Below are positions 12,359 to 25,191 of a stretch of 64,000 nt of DNA, piece by piece. The stretch comes from Chamaea fasciata (Eukaryota > Chordata > Aves > Passeriformes > Sylviidae). The position numbers and the translations under genes are program-made. Every line of letters starts with the position of its first letter. Position 1 is the stretch's first letter. Location: the NCBI GenBank assembly GCA_029207755.1, contig JARCOQ010000002.1, forward strand, positions 54,153,172-54,217,171. The letters run 5' to 3'. The notes under the pieces were generated by a model. The model did not search any database. It had not been told where the DNA came from and saw nothing but the letters and a program-made list of their open reading frames with translations.

Positions 12359-15300
12359 TTGCACCAATCTGTGATAAAGATATTTAGAAAATTAATCTTA
12401 GGTTTCCTCATATGTTATAAAATCTTAACAGTGTCACAAACTCAAACCCAGTGTCACAGTAACCTTTTAAGTCACAACTGTAGCCAAAAAGCATGACTAC
12501 AGAAATTACTACAATCAATACCAACAGACTTATAATTTTGACCTTTATTTTCTAACATGCACCAGAAAACTATGAGTGACAGCAGTGGAAAAACTTAAGC
12601 ATCATAAGAATACAGAGTGCAGCCTGGTTACTGTCCGTACCAGTGGCTGTAGCTCTCCTGATGAGTGTGACCATTTGATGCAGTGTAAACATCACAGAAC
12701 TGGTTCTCAAGGTGGGATTTGAAGGGAAAATAGTAGAAGAAATGTAAGTTGAGGGGTGGAGAGAATTTTTCTGAAAAGTCGAGCAGTTCTGGTAGAAAGC
12801 AGCTAAATACTGTCATTTCAAAACAGGCAGCAGCAGAGGAGAGGAAACTGAGGCAAACATTGTTGATGGGAGAAAGCAGAAATTGAATAGCAACCATTCA
12901 AAGGCACACGAGTGGGGAGAAAAAAGACCTTCAGAAAAGTAACAAAAAGTAGGGTGGGCTGTTGTGATCATAGGCAGGAGGATCATTGCTGGTAGGGGGC
13001 CGGGGAAATGCTGTCCTTCAGCTCTCCTCTTGTTCCCATCCTCATCCTAGCCTGGAAACACAGAAAAAAAGTCTGAACCTCTAGGCCAGTGACTTATTTC
13101 AATGGACACAGCAATGCTGGTCATTTACTGGAAAGACCTGCCCTCCTGGATCTCCACATCTATCTGGAGTGGAGACTTGCATCAATATTACAGAATATGA
13201 CACAAAAAACCCCCAACTTGTACGTCTCTAGAGCTGATGTCAAGTAGCTGATTTCATCACTGTTAGATACACACAGAAACTAGCTGTTCCATCAATAGGG
13301 AGCAGCTTTTCTTCCTGGGCACTTTGGCTTCTTTCCCTGTCTGTAGTGACATATTTGCACATGCTGGAGCTCATTATACTGCTTGTGGGTTTTGATGTAG
13401 TTTGGCAAATAGATAATTGCAACTCAGCATTTGTGCCCATTTGTTCAGAATCACTGTCTCATCAACAGCACAGAATAAGGGCTTGCAAAAATTAAGGAAG
13501 TTGGTAAAACAGGCTTTTATTTCCAGATTCCTCTGTCTGGATGAGAAGAGTCTAAGTGCACCCAACTCCACTCATTCATATATTCTGGTTCCAACAGCAT
13601 TATAGCCCTGTCTGCCAGGACATGTCCAAGGCTTTCCTCCTTTTCAGTGGCTAGTCCCAGTGTACCACCAAGGTGAACCAGAGATTTCACAACCCATGAC
13701 ATGCAAAAGCCTACTCTTCCTGCCATCAGAAAGGTAGTGACAGACTTTTCAGTCACACAAATCTCCTTTCATTGATAAGAGCTCATTTTAATTCCCACTG
13801 ATCTGATGCAAAACCTAAGCATTTCCTGCAGGCCAGGCTAGTCCAGACAGAAAGATATTTCCCCATGCTTTAAATGAGTTCGCCTGGAAGAGCTCATAAT
13901 AAGGAAAAATACACAGTGAGTTGCATTCACTGAGAGCCTTCAGCTGCTCTTTCTTCAAATTATTTCATCAAAACTAATGCAAAGTTGATCTGATTTCCCC
14001 TAGCTTCACCTCACTTCGCTTCATCCCGGAATAGTACTAAATCATCAGCAGAAGCTGGTTTAAGTATGAATGTTGCTGGAGGAAAAGACTGTTTTGCAGT
14101 GTTGTCACATTGTATTTGTGGGGGCAGGCGTGAATGATGTGTGCCTGCCTGTCACAGGACAGCATTCCTGGCTCCTCCTCCTGGTCTGTGAGGTCCTGTC
14201 CCCTCATCCTCACTCACCCACCAGAGGACTTCATAGTCACCATACACTCCAGAATGTTAATCCAAGAAAAAAGCTCCAGAGCTCTTTCTGTCCACAGTCA
14301 TGTCTCCCTATACACTCAGTGAGGGATGGTTTTTGGGGCCCAAAGCAAGATACAAAACCCCAAAGATCTGAGCATAACAACTCACACTCTGAACACCACC
14401 AACTTCTCTCCAGTCTTGCACTGTCAGAGTTTCCAGTTGTGCAGCCTTGGGGAAAAAAATGGCTTAATAGGTCTCTTGGGCTTAGATTTGGGGGTAAGCA
14501 TCTATGTTCGGTATTGTCACACAGCTGTGGTTGTCAGAGCAGTCACAAAATGGTTGTTTCTAAAAGGCAAGAACCAATGTTCCAAGATAAGCCCTATGAT
14601 TTGAAATTGCCTGGTTAAATTTTTCTATATGCACAGGGGAAGCTGATGGTGGGCACTAGCAGAAAATTGTTTTAAGGATGCCATATCAAAATGTTAGCAG
14701 CACATGTATTTGCAAAAACCACAAGTGCATAACTTGATTTTGTGGACAAATTATGGAACTGTCTGCATTCTTGCTCAAACAGAGATTTCAATCATATACC
14801 TAAGCCCTGCTTTAAATTATTTGCATATGTATTTGTCTTTAGAGGCAGCCATACCACTGTGATAGGGAATACAAATGATGTTTTTAATTTTTATGGATTC
14901 CAGTTTCATTCAAATTGGACTTAGCTGCCTGCTCACATCTCAACAGATATAAATTTTGCTGGCAGGAATAAACGCAGCTTAAAATTGTGTGATGTGAATT
15001 TGGCTTCTGCTTCTTTTTGCTCCTTGATTTTTAAAAAACAACAGCAACTCACAGGGTGATCATTAGACATACATCTACATTAATTATTAGCTTCAGCTTT
15101 GAAGTTATCTACAAGGACTCTCAGGTACATAACAAACCTTTTATCCACATTACAGCTATCTACACAATATTCCTCATCAAAGTGGAGCTGTAATACAGCT
15201 TTATGGGGGATGCATTCTCCCTCTTTCTGGACAGGAGAAGAACTGGGAGAGGTGTGGAAAGGTGGGTGATTGATGCTGGTAGTCTTCTTGTGCTAAATAC

Positions 15301-18266
15301 TGCCATAGGGAGGTAAGTTCAGCAGACCAGACATGGGTGGACTATGCTCTGTCCCTCAGTGCGTGGACTATGTGAGACTGGTCTGGATGGGTGATGAAAA
15401 CCATGAGCCCACCTGCAGGTCACTGAGCCTGATCCTATTCTAGCCCTAGGAAGGAAGAGGGGGTCCCAGACAGAATAGGGTCACTGGTCAGGGGAGGACT
15501 TATTTTCTGACTCTGAGAGCTCAAAAGAGTCAGAAACTTTTGTGCATGTAAGGATTTTCCTTTCAGCCCTTGCAAAGGGTGAATGCCCAATAATAGGAGA
15601 AAATAAATGATGGCAGGAGAGTAGGGGAAAGAACCAGTCCTTAAATGTGATTCTTGTTTTTCCTTCCCTGGAAAGCTCAGGCAGCTCCTACAGCTGGGAT
15701 GTGAGTCATATACTGCACTTCCATTTACACTGTCATGTCTTTTCTAAGGATGCTCTCTATCACTACTGTTCAGTAGTGGAGCCTCAATCTCTCTGTTAAA
15801 CCCAAGCCTGGGTGTTTCTGGTTCATACGCAAGATTTCTAAAAGCTGAAGCACTGACACTCGTTATGACAAGTAGTCCCTAAAATAAGGTTATGAAAACA
15901 GGTTTACCCCCTAGTATTTGGGTGTATTAGCCCAAGGAACTATTTACATTTATTTACTATTGCTGAATCCCTCTGAGAAAATTAGGTTATCACTTCATAC
16001 AGATTAATCAATTACTTTGCTTCAACCTACACATGTCAGATTTCATTACATTCTCATATACTTTACATCAGTGACTACTTGAAGGAGGAAAGTACCAAAG
16101 ATAACAGAGGAAGAAGTGTGTGTTGCTGTGTGCAATGAAATTTTATACTGAATACCATGATATTATTATCATGAAACTGAAAGATCAGTGCTACATTGCC
16201 TTCCTTTTTATACAAAAAGAAACTTAAGTATAAATCCACTTAAAATTTAGTACTAAAGGTGACCTCTGGGAAAGGAAAGCAGAAAAAAAGAAAGCATAAT
16301 TTCTACACAATTTTCTAAATGTTGCTAAATCTCTACATGATATTTGTCTGAATCATGGTCAGTCAATATCACAGCAGATGGTGCCTGACAATTTCAATCT
16401 TGTTATGAACAATATCGCCAGAAACACTGTCTCCTGTATTGTACAAAATCTTGCACAGTTGCTCCCAAGTCCTTAGTTATCATCTCGCTTTTGTCACATA
16501 TATTATTTTTGAGACCACAGGGCAGAAATTAACAACACAAGTTCGTGGTCTTTCTGCACTGTGGAACAAAGTAATTTAATTGAGTGTTTGCCCACAGTAA
16601 AGGATCATAATGATTCTGAAAGAAACACCATAAATAACAAAGAGGTGGTAAAACAGTGTCAAGAGGCTTTCATTTTTGCCAAAAGTAGATCAATGTACTT
16701 AGAACTTTAATATTGATCAAAAGACAAGATGAGACATCAGATTTCACTGGTTTTTAGCAGGTCAGAAGAGTGTTCAAATTATTAGCTAGATAAAAGAGGT
16801 ACACTTTGTAACACTGCGAACCACAGGAAAATAGATACTGATCTTCACATTAGCACTGGACGCAGTTTTCCTGAGCCACTATGTGAGCAAGCAGCTCACA
16901 TCTCCAAGGAATGCTGTCTTCTCATGTAGCTGAGGAAGACTCAGGCATGTTCCCAGTTAGCTTATTGCTAACAAGAGGTTAAAGAATCTACTAACATTGT
17001 ACATCATTGAGAACCTTAAAACTGGAAGTAGATAATCAGAAGCTGATAATTTAATAGAGATTCCTGAGCAGTGCCTGGAAGTTGCCTAGGAGGGAGGCTC
17101 AGCTTACAGGTCATCCTGTCATTAATTTTCACCCTAAAATAAAGGACCAACCAGACTAAATAACCAGATGGAATGAGCATAATGGCACTGATTCCATAAA
17201 CTGCAATATCCCAGAAAGAAGCTACTAACTATATCTACAGAATTCTATGAGATGGAGATATTACAGCACTCTAAATACCGAAAATCCTTTCACACACACT
17301 TGTTCACAAAAGGACATTCAAAGGTAAATGAAGGCTCGTTAAGACAAGCCTCTTCATTGTTGGAAATCTAGTGTCATCAATATACTCTAGAGCAAACAAA
17401 ATCAGAAATTACTGAACCTTCAATTAAGCACTGTCAGATATATTATAATTACGTGAAAGCAATACCATGCAAGATGAATCATTAGACAGCTAAGAGAAAC
17501 AGAGGATATGATGCCTTGGGAATAAAGGAAAATTATTTAATATAGAGTATTATGAAATTACAGATGTTTCAGCCAAGAGTAATATGTCATGTGTGAGATG
17601 GTCAGATTCATTCCCTGTCACTGGTAATTGCTGTTTTCACTTTCATATTCCATACCTGAGGTTGCACAGTAATGCCAACAGACCACAGAGGGCCCTTGAA
17701 ATGACTACAGGCCACTTTGCAAGTTGGTTGGCAGCCCCCATAAGACAGAATGACACATCCCATTCTAGCTAGACTCTTTTTTGCTTTTTAAACCTTCTCC
17801 AATTTATCCCTGCAGTTTGCATTAAACCGTCAAAATTCAGCAGACAAAAAGCCCTCAGGCTAAAGAAATACTTTCTCCCATCAAAATCCATTTAACTCTG
17901 TTTGAGTTATAAGCTGTTAAAAACCACAAGATCCCCATTAAAGCTTGAAAACCTCAAGAAAAAAATTATTTCCGACAAAGTGACAAAGCAAGTTTTAAAA
18001 GAGGGAGGGAAGAGGATTTATTGGTTTATTGCACAGCAGGAGCACCAGTGGGTTCTGGGAGACATCAGACCATGGGAGCCTGTGCCAGGCTTGGTTGCTC
18101 CTCTGGTCGTACCTCTCCTTACAGTCTCCTCACTGTCTCCTCTGGTCAACAGCTGGCACAGCAGCTGGAGCACGGCACCACTGTGCCAGCAAGGCTAAGT
18201 CCCACTTGACAACCTGCCCCTAAGAAGGTTAAGGTTACAAAGATTTCTTTCAAGTTTTTTTCTTGT

Positions 18267-18278
18267 AAAAAAAAAAAA
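18267..18278. repeat. A12 homopolymer
   Basis: Twelve uninterrupted A residues following TCTTGT; no retroposon body recognised next to it. Confidence 0.85.
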
Positions 18279-19469
18279 GGTTAAATTTATAACTGCCTGA
18301 ATAATCTTGGCTCTCTAATTAATTCTCCACATCCATCATGATACAGTCTACTTCTATTTCTCTGTGCTATTTTTTCCCTTGTTGTGATCCGATTCATCCC
18401 ACGTAGTGTAATGATATTCCTTGCAGAGGGGAAAGAATAGTGATAGCACATGCAGCTATGATACGATTTTTCCTTCACTTATTGTGCCCTTGTAGTCCAA
18501 TGCTGATCAGGTCTTTTTCCCCCACTACAGCCTACAAGAAATATTGGTGAACTGTTAAGCATTTGATGAATTTTCATTTATAATTTCTGACCATTTTTCC
18601 CTAACTTCCTGTTTTTGATGTGTCACAGAGTAGTTTTGTTTAATTTAATTTATCTATAAACTTCCTTACAGTCAGAAAAACTATTGTCATTTAATCAATA
18701 CCCCTAGCACATAAAACTTTATTATTATTGCATTTTTTTCTCACTACTAGCATATTTTAATATGTTGCAGCTATCTTAAGTAGGGAGCTAACAGAACTTT
18801 TATTGTAAGATTACTTCCTCTTTGAGATATTACTGATGAAAATTTTTGCCTGACAAAAATAGTTTCTTTAAGAAAAATTTAAAATTCACATTTCTCCCTT
18901 ATAATTCCATGCCTTTGTTTCTATGGCTTTTTTAAGCACCTTCACCAGGTTCACTGCTTATAAGACTCAAAACTTGGCAGGCAGTAAAGTTTTCAGTTAA
19001 TCAGCATATACACAAGTTAAAGCTTTAATTTAAGTTTAAAACTTTTAATTTAGCTCCTCAAATATTTTCTCCCAAGTACCAGGCATTTTGACAGTGATGT
19101 TGCAGGGGCTCAGACACTGCTAAGTTCCAATGAACAATTAATCTGAGCTGCATAATTTAGCTTCAGAGCATACAAAAATCAGAATTCAACTACAACTGAG
19201 TATGACTGCAACGTGCTACAACTGTTAAAAAAGTAAAAGCAGATAGAAGATTATTACAGACAATTTAAAGATAGCTAGTGAGCCCTTATTTTAAGAGATT
19301 TTTTAGCCCTTTCCTTTCTGGTATCAGAGAAAGGAAGATGAATCAATCGTGAAACCTGGCCAGAACAACAGAGTCATGTAGCTCTTAGATAAGTAGTGGT
19401 TTGAGAATAGAATTCAGCATCATAAAATGTAGCTTTTAAATGAAATCTTTTAAAAAGCTTGTGCAATCC

Positions 19470-19590
19470 ACCTCACTAGAAATATTCAAGAAGCATTTGT
19501 ATGCAATTCTGTGTAACATCCTTCAGGATGAGCAGGGAGGTTGGACCAGATGACCCACTGTGGTCCCTCCCCAGCTGACCCATTCTGTGA
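19470..19590 (+). mobile_element. CR1 LINE 3'-terminal fragment
   Basis: The block reading AGGTTGGACCAGATGACCCA followed by CTGTGGTCCCTCCCCAGCTG and CCATTCTGTGA is the typical CR1 3' end (compare 'ggttggaccagatgacctactgtggtcccttccaacctgacccattctgtga'). Upstream, ATATTCAAGAAGCATTTGTATG fits the preceding part of the CR1 tail. It is truncated to the last 120 bases or so and lies in + orientation. Confidence 0.82.
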
Positions 19591-21517
19591 ACACAACCAA
19601 AAGGACCTCCAAAAAGGAAATCTCTGTTGTTCTAATACAGCTCTGAAATGCACACTTGAAATTAGGAAATCACAGACAAGGCTTCATGTTTGAACCTTTA
19701 GAAAACTTTGAGAACACTGTATGGGACTTATATGCAAAACATCCCTTCACTTAGAGCTCAGGCTGATTGCACACAAGTGAGAATCTCCTAAAAAGACTGA
19801 TGAAGAGCAACTGCTGCCCTACATGGATTTCAGATATTTTACTGCAAAGGCTTAGTACACAGTGTGTGCACAGTAGAGCTTTGGACCTGGCAGTAAGTCC
19901 TTTTACTTGTAGAAGTGAAAGGTCCTTGGCAGATGTCGGTACACTGAGTGTCAGACTGTCCTTGGCTGATGAGGAAGCCAGAGCCAGAAGAAGTGATGGG
20001 CTCCCTTCACAGTCAACCTCCAGGCAAAGCATTTTAGAGACAACTGGGGTGGAAGATGACATGAAGAGGAAAAATTCGGAAATTGCTTCACAATTTTGCT
20101 GTCAAATCAAGAAACCCATCAGAAAGTTAGGAAGAGCTGAGGGAATTATTATTCCATGGGAACTTTGTACAACTGGAGTGGAACTGTCTGTTCCTGAGGA
20201 TGACTCTCATTCCTCCAAACCACACAGGTGTCTGAGGGGAGGGTCTCTGGGCAGGATCTCAAGCAGCAGTTTAAATCTACAGAGGACACTTGAAACCAAA
20301 GGATGCGGCACTTCCTTATAAATTGTTTACAAAAATTATTCCACCTGGCATAGCAATGCAAAAATGCAGCTGAATTTGTATCATACATGCAAGTTTTCAT
20401 ATCTGAAAAGGTCTGTATGCACAGTGTTCATCCAAAGCACTGTTACCTACTGTCTGTAAAGCAAAAGGCGTTTTTTATCCCAACATACTGTGGACTGGAG
20501 TGACTGATTATATCAAAGAAGAAATTTGCACACTGATTGCACATTGATTTAGAAGTAGTTGATGACACTGGTTTTTCATGTGGATGATGACACAGTAGAG
20601 ATGGTGATAACTGCATTTTATCAATTAATCAAGATATAATCCTTAAGATGAGTCAGAGGAAAAGCATTCCTGGAATTAGTATAGAATTGACTTTGTATGG
20701 TTCAGTAGAGAAAGCAATAGCTCCCATAAGACTTTAATGTACTTTACAGAGACACATTTTCTTAATTGTTTGTAGGCATGTAAATGATCATAATAAATTC
20801 CTAACATGAGACAAAAGAAAACTTTTGAAGAAAGCCAAAGGAGAGAAAACAACCACCACAGATCTCTACCATATAATGCATACAATTTTTTTAAGCAGGT
20901 CCCTCTAATTCGACAACAAAATGAATAACATCATTCCAAGTTTTCTATAAAATGTTTTATCTTCATAAGACAACAACTTCAGGCATCCTTCACAAAATAT
21001 TGCCTTGTCATTCAACTGAGAAAGATTTTAAAGCCAATGTAGAAAATGGCAAACCTTTTTCTACAGCCACTGATGATGCAAACCATGGATATACAAAAAC
21101 GTTTATGATAAACTGTTTGTTACTGCATGATCAATATTCCATGATGTTCAGCTAGCTTCAATTTGATCATGCATTATCTGTGACAACATTATGACTCTAC
21201 TGCTAATGATGACTTTGGGATACACCTTTCTGCCCACAGATAAATGGAGAAGGATAACAAACAGCTTCTTGCCAATTGCCTTCATCTATACATCACAGCA
21301 AAACATTCAAAACATAATTCAACAGATAGAACTGTGGACTGTATAACAACGATTTTGACTTTTTTTTCTGGAATTCCAAGTTTCAAAACTACTGAAGACC
21401 TTAAATTTGGTCAGTTTGAAACAGTTAGATAGGGTAGCCTGCATGGTGGATCTTTCCATGTCCTGTGATTGACAAAATATTAAAATAGTTTTCTGTTAAG
21501 AGGAGTTCCTACAGAAT

Positions 21518-21530
21518 GGGGGGAGGGGGG
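21518..21530 (+). repeat. G6-A-G6 run
   Basis: Six G residues, one A, then six G residues in an otherwise AT-rich setting. It could fold into a short quadruplex by splitting the runs, but has no other regulatory context. Confidence 0.85.
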
Positions 21531-24083
21531 ATTTCCGCCTTGAAACTTCTTAAGTTCTTTAAAAATAATTCATTTTGGAAGAAGTAGACATATTTTTGGT
21601 GGCTTTGATTTCTCTCAAAAACTGAATATTTCCTATAACCCTTCCAGAATTAGAATACTTCATATGTGATGAAGTTTAAGAACTCCGAGAAAAGTAAAAT
21701 GTAACAGAAAAAATATCAGGTTAGTTGGTCAAGAATGCCATTCCTATTTAAAAACATGACACAACAAAGCAGGTAAAAGAGTAAGGGAAACATTATTTAG
21801 ATAAAATCTATATAAATTTCTCTTTGAATTAAGGAACAACAGTATACCATCTTAATCTATGCACTTTCTTAAAAAGATACAGTTACTTTTTAAGGAAGAC
21901 ATAAATATTCCTGAAAGGTTGAAACCTGACAAAATCTAGATCATCAAAATATATAAGTGTAAAAAAAATTTTCGTGTACTGAAAAATTCAGTAAGAGATT
22001 TATACATATTTCAGGAATTTTATGTCAGAAAATAGATAATATTCAATCTTAAAATCTTGGTTTTTTAGTTTAATAAACCATATGGGTCAAGAACCACTTT
22101 ATTATGTCCAGTTTAAGCTACACCCAGACTGGTTCTTCCAGTTTTGAGGGGTTTGTTTCAGTGAGCTAGTTTCTTTCTAGTTCTTCGATATCCATTCCAT
22201 AAAGCTGTCCACTCTACCCTGTTCTTCATTTTTAATGTCAGTAAGTGTTCCACTAAGATATTTTCTCAATCAGAAACATTGTCTGTAGAGTCACTAACTT
22301 TTTAAAGAATGCCCATTTATTCACTTCGCTCTGTATTGTATCCATGTTAGGTTTTCATAGCATATGGGGAAAAAGAGGAATGTTTGTGTTGACAGATTCC
22401 ATGCCATGTACTGACTGGAATGTGAAACGTGGGCATAAAAGCAAACTAAATGAAAATGGCTCTTAACATGTGTGTTTATTTTCCTAGCACATGGTTTGAG
22501 AAAATGCACATTCATTTCAAACAGCCATGCAAAAAATCATCTAGTGTTGTGCAACAAGTTTTAATCCTTGTTTACAGGCGTTGAGATTTACCTTTGCCAG
22601 TAACACTATGGTATAGTTACTGTTGACACTGTAATGGGCACACAGCTCCAGCAAGGAGAGGAAAAAGGAGTGGCATTTGTTTTAGAAAGTTGGATAAAAA
22701 CACCAAATGGGATAATTTTCATTTTCTCCACTCCCCCTGCTTATCTTTCCTTTCATACATGTTAGCCCACTTCTTGCATATAAAGACAAATATATGTGTT
22801 TCTTCGAAATAAAGATAAATAAATGAAGGAACCTGAACCTGGAGTTCAAATTTTACTTCCAAAGGTGTTCCAAACTCCATTCAGGTAAAAGCCCCATCTC
22901 TGATTGCTCGGGACAGAGCCCAGTGCTGTGTGTCAGGTGCAAGGAGTATGGTCAGGTTGGTGTGGGGTGGCTTTTCTGCCTACCTCTCTGCAGATGCCAC
23001 AGGACTCTAGCAAAAGTGGCAAGAACAGGTACTCCCTGTATATAGGTGCAGGAACTATAAAGTTTATGAGAGACTTAACTTGGTGGCAGACCCATGGCAA
23101 CAGATTTTCCATCATGCCTTTTATGCAGCAAAACAGCTCTGGTACTAAACCTCTTCTTACAGCTGGGCTTAACTTTGTCAGAACTCTGACAGGGAGCAAA
23201 ATCATCCTCCTTGACACAGCAAGATGCCCAAGGGAGAACTTGAGTACATGCATGGAGGGAATTGATCAGAAATCATACTTCAAAGCTCTCTACATAAGGA
23301 GTGAGGGATTCTCTATTTGTAGTTGTATGCTTTTATTTTTCCCTCCCTGCAGACAAATAAAATGTGAAATACATCCCCAAAGTCTGACAGTAACTACATT
23401 TTGAACTTACTCAGGTTTACAGAGAGGCAGGCAGCAGATCTGTGATTTCAGTTCAAGCTAAGGCCAAGTTCTATCTAATGTTTTCCTGCGCAGCTGTGAT
23501 TTGGGAAAAACAATACCTCTCAGAAATTGCAGTGCAGGTTGTTGTTCCCTGTGCATGTTCAATGAGAATAATTTTAACAGAATTAGTTGTTTCATCTAAA
23601 GGTTTCTAGCTAGTTGTACCTCACACTTCTCCCATTATAACTTAGGAAGTGCTGCTCAGTTGAAGGACAATTAAGAGGTAGGATGAAGGATGACAAACAT
23701 CAGGGCAGTGATGATGTAGGTTAAGAAGCAGGTGTGAGAAGCCCAGCTAGCATCCAACAACTGGAAAAAAACTATTCTTAGCCTCACACTCAAAAGAAAA
23801 ATGAAGAGTACTTGCAACAGTGTGATTTACCATTTTCTAACCAAGACAAAAGAAGATGAAAAAAGGAATATAAAAGTTGGCAGAGGAAAAGCAGCTGCTG
23901 AGGTAAGCACTCCCAGCCTCAAAGGAAAAACTGGAAAAATTATAAAAGTGGTCAGAACAAAGGACCTGTGACACCTAGACCAGAAAGCTGAATGCAGACA
24001 CAACCTGTGTGTGGCATACCCATGTACCCCTTGGCACTCCATGTACCCAGAGTACCCACTGCTCCCTGCACAACAGAGAAGTC

Positions 24084-24235
24084 AGGTGATATTAGAAAGA
24101 ACTACTTATTACTGCTTAGTTTTGTGCAATTTTGTTTGTTCCCAGTAAGTTTCTCAATTAGTTTTGTACTATCTCTGCCTTTACCACCAACTGTTTGATT
24201 ACTTGCTGTCTGGGTTTATCCCTCCAACCACAGCC
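24084..24235 (+). mobile_element. Possible LTR-like scrap
   Basis: A T-rich stretch ends in TTGCTGTCTGGGTTTATCC then CAACCACAGCCA, which faintly resembles the 3' end of avian LTRs such as the one at 0.6-1.1 kb. No 5' terminus, target duplication or internal region was found. A chance resemblance is quite possible. Confidence 0.2.
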
Positions 24236-25162
24236 ATGGCAGTGAAGCAGAGAAAAAAGGCTGGGGGACCAGAAGAGGAACAGCTTAAGTGAAGGCAGAG
24301 TTTCTTTCTCAAAGGAAAAGTTGTAGGTGAGAAAATAGTAACTGTAGGACAGCGTTCAGTCAGTCGAGTGTAGTTTTAAGTGCAAATTAAAGCTCAGAGG
24401 AAAGTGTAACTCTGAAAGCGGGGTTGATGCCAATTAAATAGAAATGCAGCCTGAAATTGTCTGCAGAAGAAACAATGGTTCCACAGCTCTGTCACTAAAG
24501 TCTGTTTCCTGCACTAGAAGAAGCCTTTCCCATTAAAAAAGCCAGACTGCCTTGTTCTCATCTCAAAATAACTCAAATTTTTCTTCCTTTGGTTATGACT
24601 GTCCAGTTCCTTGTCATGGCAGGAAACTGAGTTAAACTGAGTTGCTGTTATAATTTTCTGGAGTCAATTTGAGGTTCATGAAAGCTCATCAGGGAGAAAT
24701 ATATAGAGCTCCATGGGGTATTAGCATAGACTCTGTGTGCAATATCCCCTCTTCTCCAAACCTATCCCAAAATATTGCCAGAAACAAGACAAGAACACTA
24801 CCAGTACTTACCATTATTGAACTTATAACTTGGATTTCTCAAGTAATTTACAGATGATTGAAATGCTGCTAACAGCTCCAAAATCCAGTCTCCAAAGTTA
24901 TCGCTGCCACTTTTGGCTATATGTGTCCTAAATATAACTTGTTTTCGTCTATGAAAACTATGATTAGGAGACTCAGTGAGCCTTATATTTTTAAAATTAC
25001 TCCACAATTATTTCCCTCTGTTTGCTACTTTGCAGCTCTTACTGTTTCCTGTGGCATGAATCTCCATTCCCTGTCAAAAGATTTTGTTATAGGTTTGCCT
25101 TTTAAGACTCTCACTGGAGACTGAATCAGGATATACATCCAGGTAGAACCAGGGTGCAGCTT

Positions 25163-25191
25163 GTAAACAGACCACTTGTTGGTCTGTTTAC
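25163..25191. repeat. Perfect 12-bp inverted repeat with FOX-like arms
   Basis: The left arm GTAAACAGACCA and right arm TGGTCTGTTTAC are exact reverse complements, separated by the 5-base loop CTTGT. Each arm carries GTAAACA, the forkhead (FOX) core, pointing in opposite directions. The structure is seen directly; any function is inference. Confidence 0.9.

Larger units (their letters stand above)
10771..19469. other. intergenic, no gene recognised
   Basis: About 8.7 kb with no supported gene. It holds the TAA microsatellite at 12.3 kb and a 12-base A run near 18,267. The longest open frame starts at an ATG at 14,070 (182 codons) but has no recognisable domain and was rejected. A G-rich stretch at 15.2-15.6 kb has no identified content. 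Confidence 0.55.

Noticed and set aside
14070..14618. 182-codon ATG frame
   Set aside because: No recognised domain, overlapping frames of similar length in the other phase, and no promoter or splice support.
19767..20321. 184-codon + strand frame
   Set aside because: Opens at TTG, no recognised domain, no supported splice sites, and a competing frame on the other strand.
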